A model generated the notes under the pieces. That model saw only the letters and a program-made list of their open reading frames with translations. It was not told the DNA's origin and did not search any database. Positions 39,551 through 47,753 of a DNA stretch of 64,000 nucleotides are shown piece after piece. Position 1 is the stretch's first letter. Every line of letters begins with the position of its first letter. A program made the position numbers and the translations under genes. Origin of the DNA: Phocaeicola plebeius DSM 17135 (GTDB taxonomy: Bacteria > Bacteroidota > Bacteroidia > Bacteroidales > Bacteroidaceae); contig NZ_DS990134.1 of NCBI RefSeq assembly GCF_000187895.1, forward strand, positions 558,001 to 622,000, written 5' to 3'.

Positions 39551-39592
39551 GCCGGGGTTCGTTATCGGAAGATAATGGACTCCGGTTTTTTA
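39551..39592 (+). terminator. intrinsic terminator of gpmI
   Basis: A 15-bp stem (39552-39566 with 39571-39585, three G.T pairs) closed by a GGAA tetraloop and followed by TTTTTT. Confidence 0.85.
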
Positions 39593-39654
39593 TTCACCAT
39601 GCTAGAGCGATTGTGTTTCAGATAGGGAGAACACAGGCGGTGCAGTCTTGGAAA

Positions 39655-39698
39655 AATAAAAAGCCGCAAAGTAAATAAGAGGAATTACTTTGCGGCTT
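39655..39698 (-). terminator. intrinsic terminator of rpmH
   Basis: AAGCCGCAAAGTAA (39661-39674) pairs with TTACTTTGCGGCTT (39685-39698). Read on the minus strand a T-rich run follows (39652-39660), so it ends the rpmH transcript. Confidence 0.85.
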
Positions 39699-39717
39699 TC
39701 TGTCAAAACAGAGTTTA

Positions 39718-39879
39718 TTATGCTTTTACTCCGTTGTATTCGTCAGATACAGTTAATTTTTTGCGGCCTTTAGCGCGACGTGCTGCCAATACTCGGCGAC
39801 CGTTTGCGGTAGCCATTCTTTCACGGAAACCGTGTTTGTTTCTTCTCTTTCTGTTAGAGGGTTGGAATGTTCTTTTCAT
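39718..39879 (-). CDS. rpmH: 50S ribosomal protein L34
   Basis: A 53-residue basic protein starting [18 protein letters not shown] with the L34 core [19 protein letters not shown] and ending YNGVKA. L34 is the smallest large-subunit protein and normally neighbours dnaA or rnpA, but in Bacteroidetes it sits next to efp, as here. Own promoter and terminator flank it. Confidence 0.97.
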   Translation of the reverse strand: MKRTFQPSNRKRRNKHGFRERMATANGRRVLAARRAKGRKKLTVSDEYNGVKA

Positions 39880-39924
39880 TTTCGTATATACTATTTTATG
39901 TTATTATTCCATGCGTTCGGGCTG

Positions 39925-39955
39925 CAAAATTAGTGACTTTTTTTTAATAATCAAA
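39925..39955 (-). promoter_or_regulatory. rpmH promoter
   Basis: Minus strand: TTTG (39952-39955), a 19-bp spacer, then TAATTTTG (39925-39932), about 45 bp upstream of rpmH. Confidence 0.68.
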
Positions 39956-39982
39956 GTGCTAAATCATTTTTAGACAAATCTT

Positions 39983-40014
39983 TTTGCGTTTTTTCGCGAT
40001 TTAGATTAATTTTG
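39983..40014 (+). promoter_or_regulatory. efp promoter
   Basis: TTTG (39983-39986), a 20-bp spacer, then TAATTTTG (40007-40014), 55 bp before efp. It is back to back with the rpmH promoter, 28 bp apart. Confidence 0.7.
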
Positions 40015-40069
40015 CAACCGTATTCAGAGAATAAATCAAACTATTACATAATAATAAAGGATTTAAGTT

Positions 40070-40636
40070 ATGATTAATGCTCAAGACATTAAAATCGGAA
40101 CCGCTATCCGTATGGATGGCAAATTGTATTTCTGCATTGACTTCCTGCATGTAAAACCGGGTAAAGGAAACACTTTCATGCGTACAAAACTGAAAGATGT
40201 AGTAGACGGATATGTATTGGAACGTCGTTTCAACATCGGTGAAAAACTGGAAGATGTACGTGTAGAACGTCGTCCTTATCAGTTCTTGTACAAAGAAGGT
40301 GATGATTATATTTTCATGAACCAGGAAACTTTCGAACAGGTGCCTATCGCTCATGACCTGATTGAAGGTGTAGACTTCCTGAAAGAAGAAATGATTGTAG
40401 AAGTTGTTTCTGATGCTTCTACTGAAACTATCCTGTTCGCAGAATTGCCGGTAAAAGTTCAGCTGAAGGTTACTTACACTGAACCGGGTCTGAAAGGTGA
40501 TACTGCTACTAACGCTACTAAGCCTGCTACTGTAGAAACTGGAGCTACTGTACGTGTTCCGTTGTTCATCAACCAGGATGAAACTATCGAAGTAGATACT
40601 CGCGACGGTTCTTACGTAGGTCGTGTAAAAGCTTAA
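40070..40636 (+). CDS. efp: elongation factor P
   Basis: A 188-residue three-domain protein that helps the ribosome past poly-proline. The N-terminal KOW-like domain holds the loop VKPGKGNTF with Lys32, the residue modified in other bacteria. No epmA-like modification gene is nearby. The OB-fold domains follow (PLFINQDETIEVDTRDGSYVGR). A bidirectional terminator separates it from the GH95 gene. Confidence 0.97.
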   Translation: MINAQDIKIGTAIRMDGKLYFCIDFLHVKPGKGNTFMRTKLKDVVDGYVLERRFNIGEKLEDVRVERRPYQFLYKEGDDYIFMNQETFEQVPIAHDLIEGVDFLKEEMIVEVVSDASTETILFAELPVKVQLKVTYTEPGLKGDTATNATKPATVETGATVRVPLFINQDETIEVDTRDGSYVGRVKA

Positions 40637-40664
40637 TGCTGACAGACACTGAATTTCAGATAAA

Positions 40665-40708
40665 AAAGAAAGCCGTACTGGATGATTCCGGTACGGCTTT
40701 CTTTTTTT
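40665..40708. terminator. bidirectional terminator between efp and GH95 gene
   Basis: A 14-bp perfect stem AAAGAAAGCCGTAC / GTACGGCTTTCTTT with a T8 run on the plus strand and an A run upstream that reads as T on the minus strand. It serves both convergent genes. Confidence 0.9.
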
Positions 40709-40722
40709 TGTGTGATGCTGGC

Positions 40723-43152
40723 TTATAGTAACTTGATTCCTTTGCCTGCTTTGAGGGTGATATTCTTAGATTTTCCGTCGAAGCAGACTTTCGTTTTTCC
40801 GCCTTTGCGTGACTGGATGTACAAAGATGTTACTTTACCGTTTTTCCATTCCATGTCGACGATGAAACCTCCACGGGCGCAGATACCTTTCACGCTGCCG
40901 TCTTTCCATTCCGCCGGAAGAGCCGGAAGTAGGGTGATACTGTTTTCGGAAGACTGCATCAGCATTTCAATGACGCCGGCGCAACCGCCAAAGTTACCGT
41001 CAATCTGGAAAGGCGAGTGTGCATCGAGCAGGTTGGGGTAGGTACCTCCTCCGCGTCGTGCATCCTTTCCTTTGTATCCGTCCGGACTGACATAACGCAA
41101 CAGGCGGCGGTAGATATGGTACGCATTCTTGCTGTCTTGCAGACGTGCATAAAGGTTGACACGCCAGCCGGTACTCCAGCCTGTGGTATTGTCTCCTTTG
41201 ATTTCCAGCGTACGGGCACAAGCCTTCGCCAGTTCCGGAGTCTCTTTTACAGACAGATGATGTCCCGGATACAAACCGAACAGATGCGACTGATGACGGT
41301 GCTGCGGCTCCTGGTCTTCCCAGTCATGGAACCACTCCTGCAGATTTCCTTTCTTGCCAACCTGGTAAGGCAACAGACGGGGAAGCGTTTTCTCTATCTG
41401 CTTCCGGAAGTCTTTGTCCGTACCCAGCGCTTCGGCAGCCTTGGCCGCATCTATCAGGCATTCGCGCGTCATGGCCAGGTCAGAAGTACAGCCGTAGGAA
41501 GTCGCTCCTGCGTAGCCGTCGGGAGTCAGGAACTTGTTTTCGGGCGATGTACCCGGTGAGGTAATCAGCTTGCCGTCTTTTTCTATCAGCCAGTTCAGGC
41601 AGAATTCAGCTGCACCTTTCAATACCGGATAATATTTTTGTAGAAATTCCTTGTCCTGCGTGAAGGTGTAGCGCTCCCAGATATGAGTAGACAGCCAGGC
41701 GCCTCCCATGGTCCAGCATGCCCACGACGGATCACCCACGTTCAGTCCTACCGGACAGGTCATGGCCCAGATGTCCGTGTTCTGTCCCAGACACCATCCT
41801 TTCTGTACACCGTAATAAGCCTTGGCACTCTCTTCTCCCGTGTGTTGCAGGTTGGCGATGAAGTCCATCAGTGGGCGGTGCATTTCACTCAGGTTGGCCG
41901 TTTCAGCTGCCCAGTAGTTCTCCTCCAGGTTGATGTTGCTGGTATAATTGCAGCTCCAGGGCGGGAGCAGACGTTCGTTCCACAGGCCTTGCAGGTTGGC
42001 GGGTACTCCTGGTGTACGTGAACTGGAAATGAGCAGGTAGCGGCCATATTGAAAATACAATGCTTCTAGTTCCGGATTCCTTTGTGACTTGTCTGTATAT
42101 TGCAGCAGCTGTTCGTCGGTAGGCAGGGCTGCAATGGCCTGGTCTGTCTTACCGAGGTGAAGCTCTACGCGGTCGAAGAAAGATTTGTAGTCTGCCACGT
42201 GTGCATTTTCCAATTCCTCGAACGTTTTCTGTGCAGCCCGTTCCATGCGTCGTGTCACCAGGTTCCGGTAGTCACGTCCTTCTTTCATGGGGTCCTTGTC
42301 GAAGCCGTTGAAGCTGGTGACGTTGGCTATCAGAATCAAGGCTTCTTTTCCGCCTTTCACCTTCAGCTCGCCCGATGGAAAGCTTTTGACCTCACTCTGA
42401 GGAGCTATTACCCGAATCAGTGTGCGGAAATGCGTTCCCCGTTCCGGATCATACAAATGCTTGTTATTTACTCCGTCAAAATATACGGGATAGGAGTGAT
42501 AGGCAGCATATCCTTCGGCTGAAATCTCATTGCCGTTGGCCGTAGTGGCATGAGGCAGGAGCGAGTTGAATGAAAGAGTGGCTTGCAGCCCTTCTGTGCT
42601 TTCCGTCTGCAGGCGCAGTACAATCACTGAGTCGGGGGCTGAAGCAAAATAATCGCAGGCAAAATCTGCACCGTTTCTCTGGTAGGCGGTTCGTGCCATG
42701 GCCCGGCTGATGTCCAGTGTTCGTTGATAGTGGCTTACCTTAGCCGGTTCGGCAGAATAAGTGATGGAAAGCTGGCCCAGCGGCTGATAGTTTTCGCTGT
42801 AGTGTCCCTGTACTTTCCGTTGGGCACGGTCGGCTCCCCGGTAATCTTCCTTGTCGAGCAGGGCACGGATTTCTGGAATGGCCTTATAGGCATTGGGAGT
42901 TGTGACTTTCCGGTCGGGTTCTCCGGTCCATAGAGTAATGTCGTTCAGTGAGAGTACGTCTTTGTCGGTTCCCCCGTAAAGGATAGCTCCCATGGTACCG
43001 TTTCCGATGACGAGTGCTTCTTCAAAGAATTCAGCCGGACGGTTGTAGTGCAGCACTAAATTTTCTTGTGCCGGAAGATAAGAGACAGGTAAGGAAAGGA
43101 TACAAGTTGTGACAACAATGCCTTTCCACTTCCTTTTAAAGTTACTTTTCAT
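40723..43152 (-). CDS. GH95 glycoside hydrolase (alpha-L-fucosidase/alpha-L-galactosidase family)
   Basis: An 809-residue secreted inverting enzyme (signal peptide cut near LPAQEN). N-terminal beta-sandwich, then an (alpha/alpha)6 barrel. The expected catalytic residues are in [13 protein letters not shown] (substrate-binding Asn pair), [10 protein letters not shown] (acid Glu) and [12 protein letters not shown] (Asp). GH95 members release alpha-1,2-fucose from host or milk glycans or alpha-L-galactose from plant xylans; sequence alone cannot decide. No SusCD is adjacent. About 200 bp upstream lies an IS3-family element on the same strand, and between them a set of palindromic repeats, so expression may be altered by the insertion. 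Confidence 0.92.
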   Translation of the reverse strand: MKSNFKRKWKGIVVTTCILSLPVSYLPAQENLVLHYNRPAEFFEEALVIGNGTMGAILYGGTDKDVLSLNDITLWTGEPDRKVTTPNAYKAIPEIRALLDKEDYRGADRAQRKVQGHYSENYQPLGQLSITYSAEPAKVSHYQRTLDISRAMARTAYQRNGADFACDYFASAPDSVIVLRLQTESTEGLQATLSFNSLLPHATTANGNEISAEGYAAYHSYPVYFDGVNNKHLYDPERGTHFRTLIRVIAPQSEVKSFPSGELKVKGGKEALILIANVTSFNGFDKDPMKEGRDYRNLVTRRMERAAQKTFEELENAHVADYKSFFDRVELHLGKTDQAIAALPTDEQLLQYTDKSQRNPELEALYFQYGRYLLISSSRTPGVPANLQGLWNERLLPPWSCNYTSNINLEENYWAAETANLSEMHRPLMDFIANLQHTGEESAKAYYGVQKGWCLGQNTDIWAMTCPVGLNVGDPSWACWTMGGAWLSTHIWERYTFTQDKEFLQKYYPVLKGAAEFCLNWLIEKDGKLITSPGTSPENKFLTPDGYAGATSYGCTSDLAMTRECLIDAAKAAEALGTDKDFRKQIEKTLPRLLPYQVGKKGNLQEWFHDWEDQEPQHRHQSHLFGLYPGHHLSVKETPELAKACARTLEIKGDNTTGWSTGWRVNLYARLQDSKNAYHIYRRLLRYVSPDGYKGKDARRGGGTYPNLLDAHSPFQIDGNFGGCAGVIEMLMQSSENSITLLPALPAEWKDGSVKGICARGGFIVDMEWKNGKVTSLYIQSRKGGKTKVCFDGKSKNITLKAGKGIKLL

Positions 43153-43250
43153 AGTCTATGCGTTAATAAAGAAAATCAGTTGCAAGTTATCAAGAAATAT
43201 TTGTACGGACAAAACTCAGGTGTGAAAAGTGAAGTGAAAATGCAACTGAA

Positions 43251-43334
43251 AAAACGCCTTTGCGTTTTATTTTAATCGCAAGTACATTTGAAATGAAACG
43301 CAAGGACGTTTGCATTAAAGCGCAAAGGCGTTTT
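43251..43334. repeat. three palindromic ~18-bp units upstream of GH95
   Basis: Unit 1 (43251-43268) AAAACGCCTTTGCGTTTT is a perfect hairpin; unit 2 (43295-43312) and unit 3 (43317-43334) carry the related core in the opposite direction (CGCAAGGACGTTT, CGCAAAGGCGTTTT). Unit 3 differs from the reverse complement of unit 1 by one base. The spacing is about 22 bp between units 2 and 3. Confidence 0.8.
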
Positions 43335-43547
43335 GTGTGAAACTGAAGTGTACTAAAAATAGTTGTCAGTTTGAAGATTAATTCCTGACTAAGTTGACAG
43401 GTTAAACATTATATTCCTAAAAAGGTTGTCAGTTCTGCAAAACTACAACAAAAACTCAATATCCGTATATTTTCTCTCTAAAAACTCATCGCTCGGGGAG
43501 CGCCGTGCGGCAAGGGGCGGGAGCACCCGTCCCGACGAGCACATCTT

Positions 43548-44417
43548 TCAGTTATACCGATATTCCATAAGAGGGTTTCCTCCTCTGCCTGAAAAGACTT
43601 CCATAGGGGTCTTCATACCCAGTGCCCTGTGTGGTCTGGCATTGTTGTACATCGCTACGGATTTACTTACGGCTTCCTCTGCCTGTCTGAAGTCCATATC
43701 ACCTTCATTGAAGAGCCACCCGTTCTTCAGGGTGTTGTTCATCCTCTCGGCCAGGGCATTGTGAAGCGGGTCTCCCGTCTGGGTCATGCTGATTCTGATG
43801 CCTTGTGAAAGCAGCAGGTTCGTGTACTGCTTCGAGGCATACTGCACGCCACGGTCAGAGTGGTGTATCATGCCTTCCGTACTGATTCCGTAGGCACGGT
43901 AGGTCTCCAGAGCCATGTACATGGCTTTCAGCGGTCCCTCCGCATCCAGACTCCTGCTCAGGCAGTATCCGACTATGTATCTGCTGTAGGCGTCAGTCAC
44001 CAGTGAAAGATAGGCAAAACCTTCTCTGGTATAGATATAGGTGATGTCCGCCACCACAAGCCGGCCATTGCCCACAGGCGTGTACTTGGGAGAAGTGTTT
44101 ACAAGATCCCTGTAAAGACGGTAACCGTGTCTGGAGTCCGTGGTACGAGGACGGTACCTTGTCCGCCTGAGCATGAGCGAGTTGGAACGGAGCACATTGT
44201 AAAACCTGTCCCGTCCTATGGTGAACTTTTCCCTGAAGTATTCACGGCAGAGTGTGTAGAGTTCCCGACAGCCCGCCTTGGGAAGACATTCCTTCTGGCG
44301 GACGTACAGGCAGTACAATACAATGCTGGCAGAGAGTATGTCAGCCTCGTTTGAGGCATAGTCATGCTTGTAGTATCCCTGTGCTGATATGCCAAGCAAT
44401 CTGCAAAGCGGACGCAC
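43548..44417 (-). CDS. IS3-family transposase OrfB (rve/DDE integrase domain)
   Basis: The catalytic part (289 residues from a possible GTG at 44417). An N-terminal HTH_21-like region is followed by the DDE domain: Asp in VVADITYIYT, Asp in IHHSDRGVQYAS and Glu in ALAERMNNTLKNGW, all present, so the protein should be active. It has no good start of its own: its frame runs on upstream into OrfA and is most likely made as an OrfAB fusion by -1 frameshifting at 44468-44474. The C-terminal ARPHRALGMKTPMEVF block is typical. Confidence 0.93.
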   Translation of the reverse strand: MRPLCRLLGISAQGYYKHDYASNEADILSASIVLYCLYVRQKECLPKAGCRELYTLCREYFREKFTIGRDRFYNVLRSNSLMLRRTRYRPRTTDSRHGYRLYRDLVNTSPKYTPVGNGRLVVADITYIYTREGFAYLSLVTDAYSRYIVGYCLSRSLDAEGPLKAMYMALETYRAYGISTEGMIHHSDRGVQYASKQYTNLLLSQGIRISMTQTGDPLHNALAERMNNTLKNGWLFNEGDMDFRQAEEAVSKSVAMYNNARPHRALGMKTPMEVFSGRGGNPLMEYRYN

Positions 44418-44474
44418 GCGGTAACGGCGTCCGCCTTGAGACAGGCCCCGGATTACTTGGCACCGGAGTTTTTT
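44408..44474 (-). promoter_or_regulatory. programmed -1 frameshift signal in the IS element
   Basis: On the minus strand the heptamer A AAA AAC (44474-44468) lies in the OrfA frame seven codons before and just ahead of its stop. Shifting by -1 opens the OrfB frame with no stop. Downstream, GCGGACGC (44434-44427) and GCGTCCGC (44415-44408) form a perfect 8-bp stem, and CTCCGG / CCGGGG could form a nearer one. Confidence 0.78.
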
Positions 44475-44809
44475 CTTACCGGAATGTTATAGGTCTTTTC
44501 CGCAAGGTCAATCATGCAGTCGTAGGCGTCACGGGCCATGTTGGACTGCTTCAACTCTACTTCCAGGGACTTGATTTTCCGCTCGAGCTCATGAATACGG
44601 TCATGAAGCTCCTGCTCGGTCTGACTTAGTTTCTTGCTCATAATGGGACTTGGTTTATCTTCAATCCCAAAGATACGAAGCCAGCGGCTAATTGTAGTAC
44701 GTTTCAGACCTTTTTCTCGTTCAAATTCACTATGGTTCTGAGAAGAACACATATATTCTTCCAGATAAGACAGACATTCTGCCTTTGAGAACTTTCGATT
44801 TTTACGCAT
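44453..44809 (-). CDS. IS3-family transposase OrfA (helix-turn-helix)
   Basis: A 118-residue DNA-binding partner with an HTH near residues 25-50 (EFEREKGLKRTTISRWLR) and a leucine-zipper-like coiled coil (LSQTEQELHDRIHELERKIK). It ends ...VRKNSGAK with the frameshift site just before the stop. OrfA alone is thought to limit transposition by binding the ends; the frameshift product OrfAB is the transposase. Confidence 0.9.
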   Translation of the reverse strand: MRKNRKFSKAECLSYLEEYMCSSQNHSEFEREKGLKRTTISRWLRIFGIEDKPSPIMSKKLSQTEQELHDRIHELERKIKSLEVELKQSNMARDAYDCMIDLAEKTYNIPVRKNSGAK

Positions 44810-44918
44810 GTTACTAAATAAATTGTGTCAACTTATTTAGTACACTACAAACTCTTTGGTCTTTTGAACGGGATACAAAAGAGTTTTGTGGAGACTCTTT
44901 AAGTTCCGAATTTCCATA

Positions 44919-44963
44919 AAAAAAGCCTTTCCATCATCGCGATGAAAAGGCTTCTTTTTATTT
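44919..44963 (-). terminator. terminator of rpmE2
   Basis: AAGCCTTTCCATC and GATGAAAAGGCTT pair with one mismatch around ATCGC; A run on the left reads as T on the minus strand. T-rich on the right as well, so possibly bidirectional. Confidence 0.8.
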
Positions 44964-44982
44964 TTTCCAGAAAAATAATCAA

Positions 44983-45237
44983 TTATTTTTTCTTGTGGTT
45001 TGCATAACGGCTCATGAACTTGTCCACACGTCCTGCAGTATCCACCAGCTTAGACTTACCAGTGTAGAACGGGTGAGATGAGCTAGAGATTTCCAGCTTA
45101 ACCAACGGATAAGTTTCTCCTTCGAATTCAATTGTGTCTTTAGTAGCACAAGTTGAACGAGACAGGAACATGTCGCCGTTTGACATGTCTTTAAATACTA
45201 CCGGACGGTAGTTTTCAGGATGAATGCCTTTTTTCAT
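44983..45237 (-). CDS. rpmE2: 50S ribosomal protein L31 type B
   Basis: 84 residues: [21 protein letters not shown] at the start and [23 protein letters not shown] at the end. It lacks the zinc-binding CxxC pair of the other L31 form, so it is the zinc-free type. The start is preceded by a leader of about 85 nt with a TATCTTTG box at 45322-45329 (minus strand). No Zur-like operator is evident. Confidence 0.97.
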   Translation of the reverse strand: MKKGIHPENYRPVVFKDMSNGDMFLSRSTCATKDTIEFEGETYPLVKLEISSSSHPFYTGKSKLVDTAGRVDKFMSRYANHKKK

Positions 45238-45321
45238 TTTAGTATATACTTTTTATTGTTATTATTGACAAATAAATATGTGGTAACACTGGTAAAGTGT
45301 GTAATGGTCTATTTCGGGTTG

Positions 45322-45329
45322 CAAAGATA
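45322..45329 (-). promoter_or_regulatory. likely -7 box of rpmE2
   Basis: Minus-strand TATCTTTG, 85 bp before the rpmE2 start; no convincing -33 TTTG. Confidence 0.45.
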
Positions 45330-45513
45330 CGCGATTTCTTTGAAACTAAAAAGAAATACCCGAAAAAAATATTCTGTCAGTCAAAGGCTTTTATATAATA
45401 GGTAAATCAGTTTTTGTCATATCTACTTTGCATCCTTACTGCATGTCCTGGTAAATATTCCGCTTAAAATTGATTTGTCTCAAGAAAAGACAGAAAATCT
45501 CCGATTTAGTATA

Positions 45514-45543
45514 TTGCTAATTCTTTTTATATTGTTACTTTTG
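45514..45543 (+). promoter_or_regulatory. fba promoter
   Basis: TTG (45514-45516), 19-bp spacer, TACTTTTG (45536-45543), 40 bp before the start: a full match to the Bacteroidetes consensus. Confidence 0.7.
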
Positions 45544-45583
45544 CAGATGGAATTAATTACTAACAATTATAAAACTTACAAAA

Positions 45584-46591
45584 ATGGTTAATTACAAAGA
45601 GTTAGGCTTGGTGAACACAAGAGATATGTTTGCCAGAGCAATCAAAGGTGGATATGCTATCCCTGCTTTCAACTTCAACAATATGGAACAGTTGCAGGCC
45701 ATCGTGAAGGCTGCTGTAGAAACAAAATCTCCGGTTATCTTGCAGGTATCTAAAGGTGCTCGTAACTATGCTAACCAGACTTTGTTGCGTTACATGGCAG
45801 AAGGTGCTGTAGAATATGCAAAAGAATTGGGTTGCGCACATCCTGAAATCGTGCTTCACCTTGACCACGGAGATTCTTTTGAACTGTGCAAGTCTTGCAT
45901 TGACATGGGATTCTCTTCAGTAATGATCGACGGTTCTCACTTGCCATACGAAGAAAACGTAGCTTTGACTAAGAAAGTTGTTGACTACGCTCATCAGTTC
46001 GATGTAACTGTAGAAGGTGAATTGGGTGTATTGGCTGGTGTAGAAGATGAAGTTTCTGCAGAACACCACACTTATACTAACCCTGAAGAAGTTATCGACT
46101 TCGCTACTCGTACAGGTTGCGACTCATTGGCTATCTCAATCGGTACTTCTCACGGTGCTTACAAGTTCAAACCTGAACAGTGCCACGTAGATCCGGCTAC
46201 AGGTCGTCTGGTTCCTCCTCCATTGGAATTCGCTGTATTGGACGCTGTAATGGAAAAACTTCCGGGATTCCCTATCGTTCTTCACGGATCTTCTTCAGTT
46301 CCTCAGGAAGAAGTTGACACTATCAACAAGTTCGGTGGTAACTTGGAAGCTGCTATCGGTATTCCTGAAGATCAGTTGCGTAAAGCTGCTAAATCTGCAG
46401 TTTGCAAGATCAATATCGACTCAGACTCTCGTCTGGCTATGACTGCTGCTATCCGTAAAGTATTCGCTGAAAAACCGGCTGAATTCGACCCGCGTAAATA
46501 TCTGGGCCCGGCTCGTGATAACATGGAAAAACTTTACAAGCACAAAATCATCAACGTATTGGGTTCTGACAACAAATTGGCTCAGTGCTAA
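45584..46591 (+). CDS. fba: class II fructose-bisphosphate aldolase
   Basis: The 335-residue zinc-dependent aldolase of glycolysis splits fructose 1,6-bisphosphate. Zinc ligands lie in HLDHGDSFE and GTSHGAYKFK and HGSSSVP; MIDGSHLPYEENV is the family signature 1 region. The full length is present. The codon use is strongly biased to a few codons, as in the ribosomal genes nearby, so it is highly expressed. Own promoter and terminator. Confidence 0.98.
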   Translation: MVNYKELGLVNTRDMFARAIKGGYAIPAFNFNNMEQLQAIVKAAVETKSPVILQVSKGARNYANQTLLRYMAEGAVEYAKELGCAHPEIVLHLDHGDSFELCKSCIDMGFSSVMIDGSHLPYEENVALTKKVVDYAHQFDVTVEGELGVLAGVEDEVSAEHHTYTNPEEVIDFATRTGCDSLAISIGTSHGAYKFKPEQCHVDPATGRLVPPPLEFAVLDAVMEKLPGFPIVLHGSSSVPQEEVDTINKFGGNLEAAIGIPEDQLRKAAKSAVCKINIDSDSRLAMTAAIRKVFAEKPAEFDPRKYLGPARDNMEKLYKHKIINVLGSDNKLAQC

Positions 46592-46629
46592 TTGCGCTTG
46601 ATACTTATCACACCTGAATAAAATGAATG

Positions 46630-46665
46630 AAGGCTGCTTTCCTTTCGGAAGGCAGCCTTTTTTTT
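46630..46665 (+). terminator. intrinsic terminator of fba
   Basis: AAGGCTGCTTTCC / GGAAGGCAGCCTT (one G.T pair), TTTC loop, T8. Confidence 0.9.
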
Positions 46666-46671
46666 AATTTC

Positions 46672-46848
46672 TTACCAGAACTTGTTCTGAGAAGGGTTAT
46701 ATTCAAATCCTGCTTCTTTCAAACGGTTCAGAATATCTTCCTTGCTCACATTCATGTCTGCACAAAGGGCATCGAGCGAAGGATAGTAGTCTCTTAACTT
46801 CATGTTGATGAAACTGAAAAGCATCATCGGGTCTTTAGGTAATTCCAT
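46672..46848 (-). CDS. DUF4250 small protein
   Basis: A 58-residue protein starting MELPKDPMMLFSFINMKLRD, the DUF4250 signature; the rest (CADMNVSKEDILNRLKEAGFEYN) is a short helix-turn-helix-like piece. I chose ATG 46848 because the longer start at 46890 adds a basic, non-conserved stretch that runs up to the promoter box at 46888-46895. Function unknown; widespread in gut anaerobes. Confidence 0.82.
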   Translation of the reverse strand: MELPKDPMMLFSFINMKLRDYYPSLDALCADMNVSKEDILNRLKEAGFEYNPSQNKFW

Positions 46849-46887
46849 ATTGATAAATAATTTTCTATACAATCTTTTTTCGGCGTG

Positions 46888-46895
46888 CAAAGTTA
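46888..46895 (-). promoter_or_regulatory. -7 box of the DUF4250 gene
   Basis: Minus-strand TAACTTTG, 40 bp before the chosen start at 46848. It supports the shorter start. Confidence 0.5.
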
Positions 46896-46942
46896 CGACT
46901 TTTATTGCTTCATTAATCCTATTTAGTTGATAATTTATTTGT

Positions 46943-46950
46943 TATCTTTG
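46943..46950 (+). promoter_or_regulatory. -7 box very close to the YgjP-like start
   Basis: TATCTTTG ends only seven bases before the ATG at 46958, so the transcript would begin a few bases before the start codon. No clear -33 TTTG at the usual distance. Confidence 0.45.
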
Positions 46951-46957
46951 TCCTGTT

Positions 46958-47665
46958 ATGTCAACTAAACGAATTATAGAAGATAAAGATTTCTGCCGTA
47001 TTGTGATTGCTACGCGCCGGGGAGCAAGGAACATTACAATGCGTGTCAAGCCCGACGGCTTGTATCTCACGGTACCGCCTTACAGCAAGACGGATAAAGT
47101 GCTTTCTACCCTGGAGCAGTTTCGTGCCGATTTACGGGAACGCTTTCGGCAGGTGGCGGTACGGCCAATAGATTTCAGTTTCCGGATTGAGGCCGACTGT
47201 TTTCGTCTGTCATTATCTCCCAGCCATTTGAAATGTTTTACGGTGCGGCAGATGCCTTCGGGCGAAGTGACCGTGTTCTGTCCGGAGCATACCGACTTCT
47301 CGAATGAAGCTGTTCAGAAACTGGTGCGTGGAGCCATTTTGCGTGCCATGAAAAAAGTGGCGGCAGAGTTTCTGCCACCTTTATTACACGTATGGGCAGA
47401 ACGTTTCGGGTTGACTTACCGAAAAGTACGGATTACCGCTGCCCGTTCACGATGGGGAAGTTGTACTTCGGCCAAGACCATCAGTTTGTCTTGTTACCTG
47501 ATGTTAGTTCCTTCTCACTTGATTGATTATGTTATTTTGCATGAACTGGCTCATACGCGTGAGATGAATCACGGCCCTCATTTTTGGGAGTTGCTTGACA
47601 GTATGACGGCAGGGCAGGCCTTACGTTTACGGGGAGAACTTCGGAGGTTCCGGCCATCTTTTTAA
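46958..47665 (+). CDS. YgjP-like (SprT/M48-type) metal-dependent hydrolase
   Basis: A 235-residue protein of the DUF45/YgjP family. The zinc motif is HELAH (195-199) in YVILHELAHTREMNHGPHFW, with the third ligand His in the following NHGPHFW. The conserved RSRWGSCTSAKTISLSCYLML segment before it is the family signature. Probably a cytosolic metallopeptidase; in other bacteria the gene often sits near restriction-modification genes, but here it is alone. Upstream only a -7 box is seen, so close that translation may start almost leaderless. Confidence 0.9.
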   Translation: MSTKRIIEDKDFCRIVIATRRGARNITMRVKPDGLYLTVPPYSKTDKVLSTLEQFRADLRERFRQVAVRPIDFSFRIEADCFRLSLSPSHLKCFTVRQMPSGEVTVFCPEHTDFSNEAVQKLVRGAILRAMKKVAAEFLPPLLHVWAERFGLTYRKVRITAARSRWGSCTSAKTISLSCYLMLVPSHLIDYVILHELAHTREMNHGPHFWELLDSMTAGQALRLRGELRRFRPSF

Positions 47666-47681
47666 AAAGAATTTCAAACAT

Positions 47682-47713
47682 GTGTATAATGTACACTTTT
47701 TGATGTAATTTTG
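47682..47713 (+). promoter_or_regulatory. MFS gene promoter with possible palindromic operator
   Basis: GTGTA-N5-TACAC (47682-47696) lies just upstream of a TAATTTTG -7 box (47706-47713), 40 bp before the MFS gene. The palindrome occupies the -33 to -17 region and could be an operator. Confidence 0.4.
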
Positions 47714-47753
47714 TACCGTAGAAGATAGGTAACAGGTAAAAAAGATTGTTTGC

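Larger units (their letters stand above)
43349..44844 (-). mobile_element. IS3-family insertion sequence, about 1.5 kb
   Basis: Two overlapping-frame transposase genes flanked by imperfect terminal inverted repeats: left TGTACTAAAAATAGTTGTCA (43349-43368), right, read inwards, TGTACTAAATAAGTTGACA (44844-44826). Ends are TG...CA as usual for IS3. No direct target duplication is recognisable in the flanks, so the exact ends are uncertain by a few bases. The element sits between the GH95 gene and rpmE2 and looks intact. Confidence 0.85.
45238..45583. other. 346-bp divergent promoter region between rpmE2 and fba
   Basis: The AT-rich region holds the rpmE2 -7 box at 45322-45329 (minus) and the fba promoter at 45514-45543 (plus). 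I see no gene, repeat or stable hairpin in the middle part 45340-45510. Confidence 0.7.

Noticed and set aside
43345-44848. Target-site duplication of the IS element
   Set aside because: The bases flanking the proposed ends (GAAG and CTAC) do not match at any nearby choice of ends, so none is claimed.
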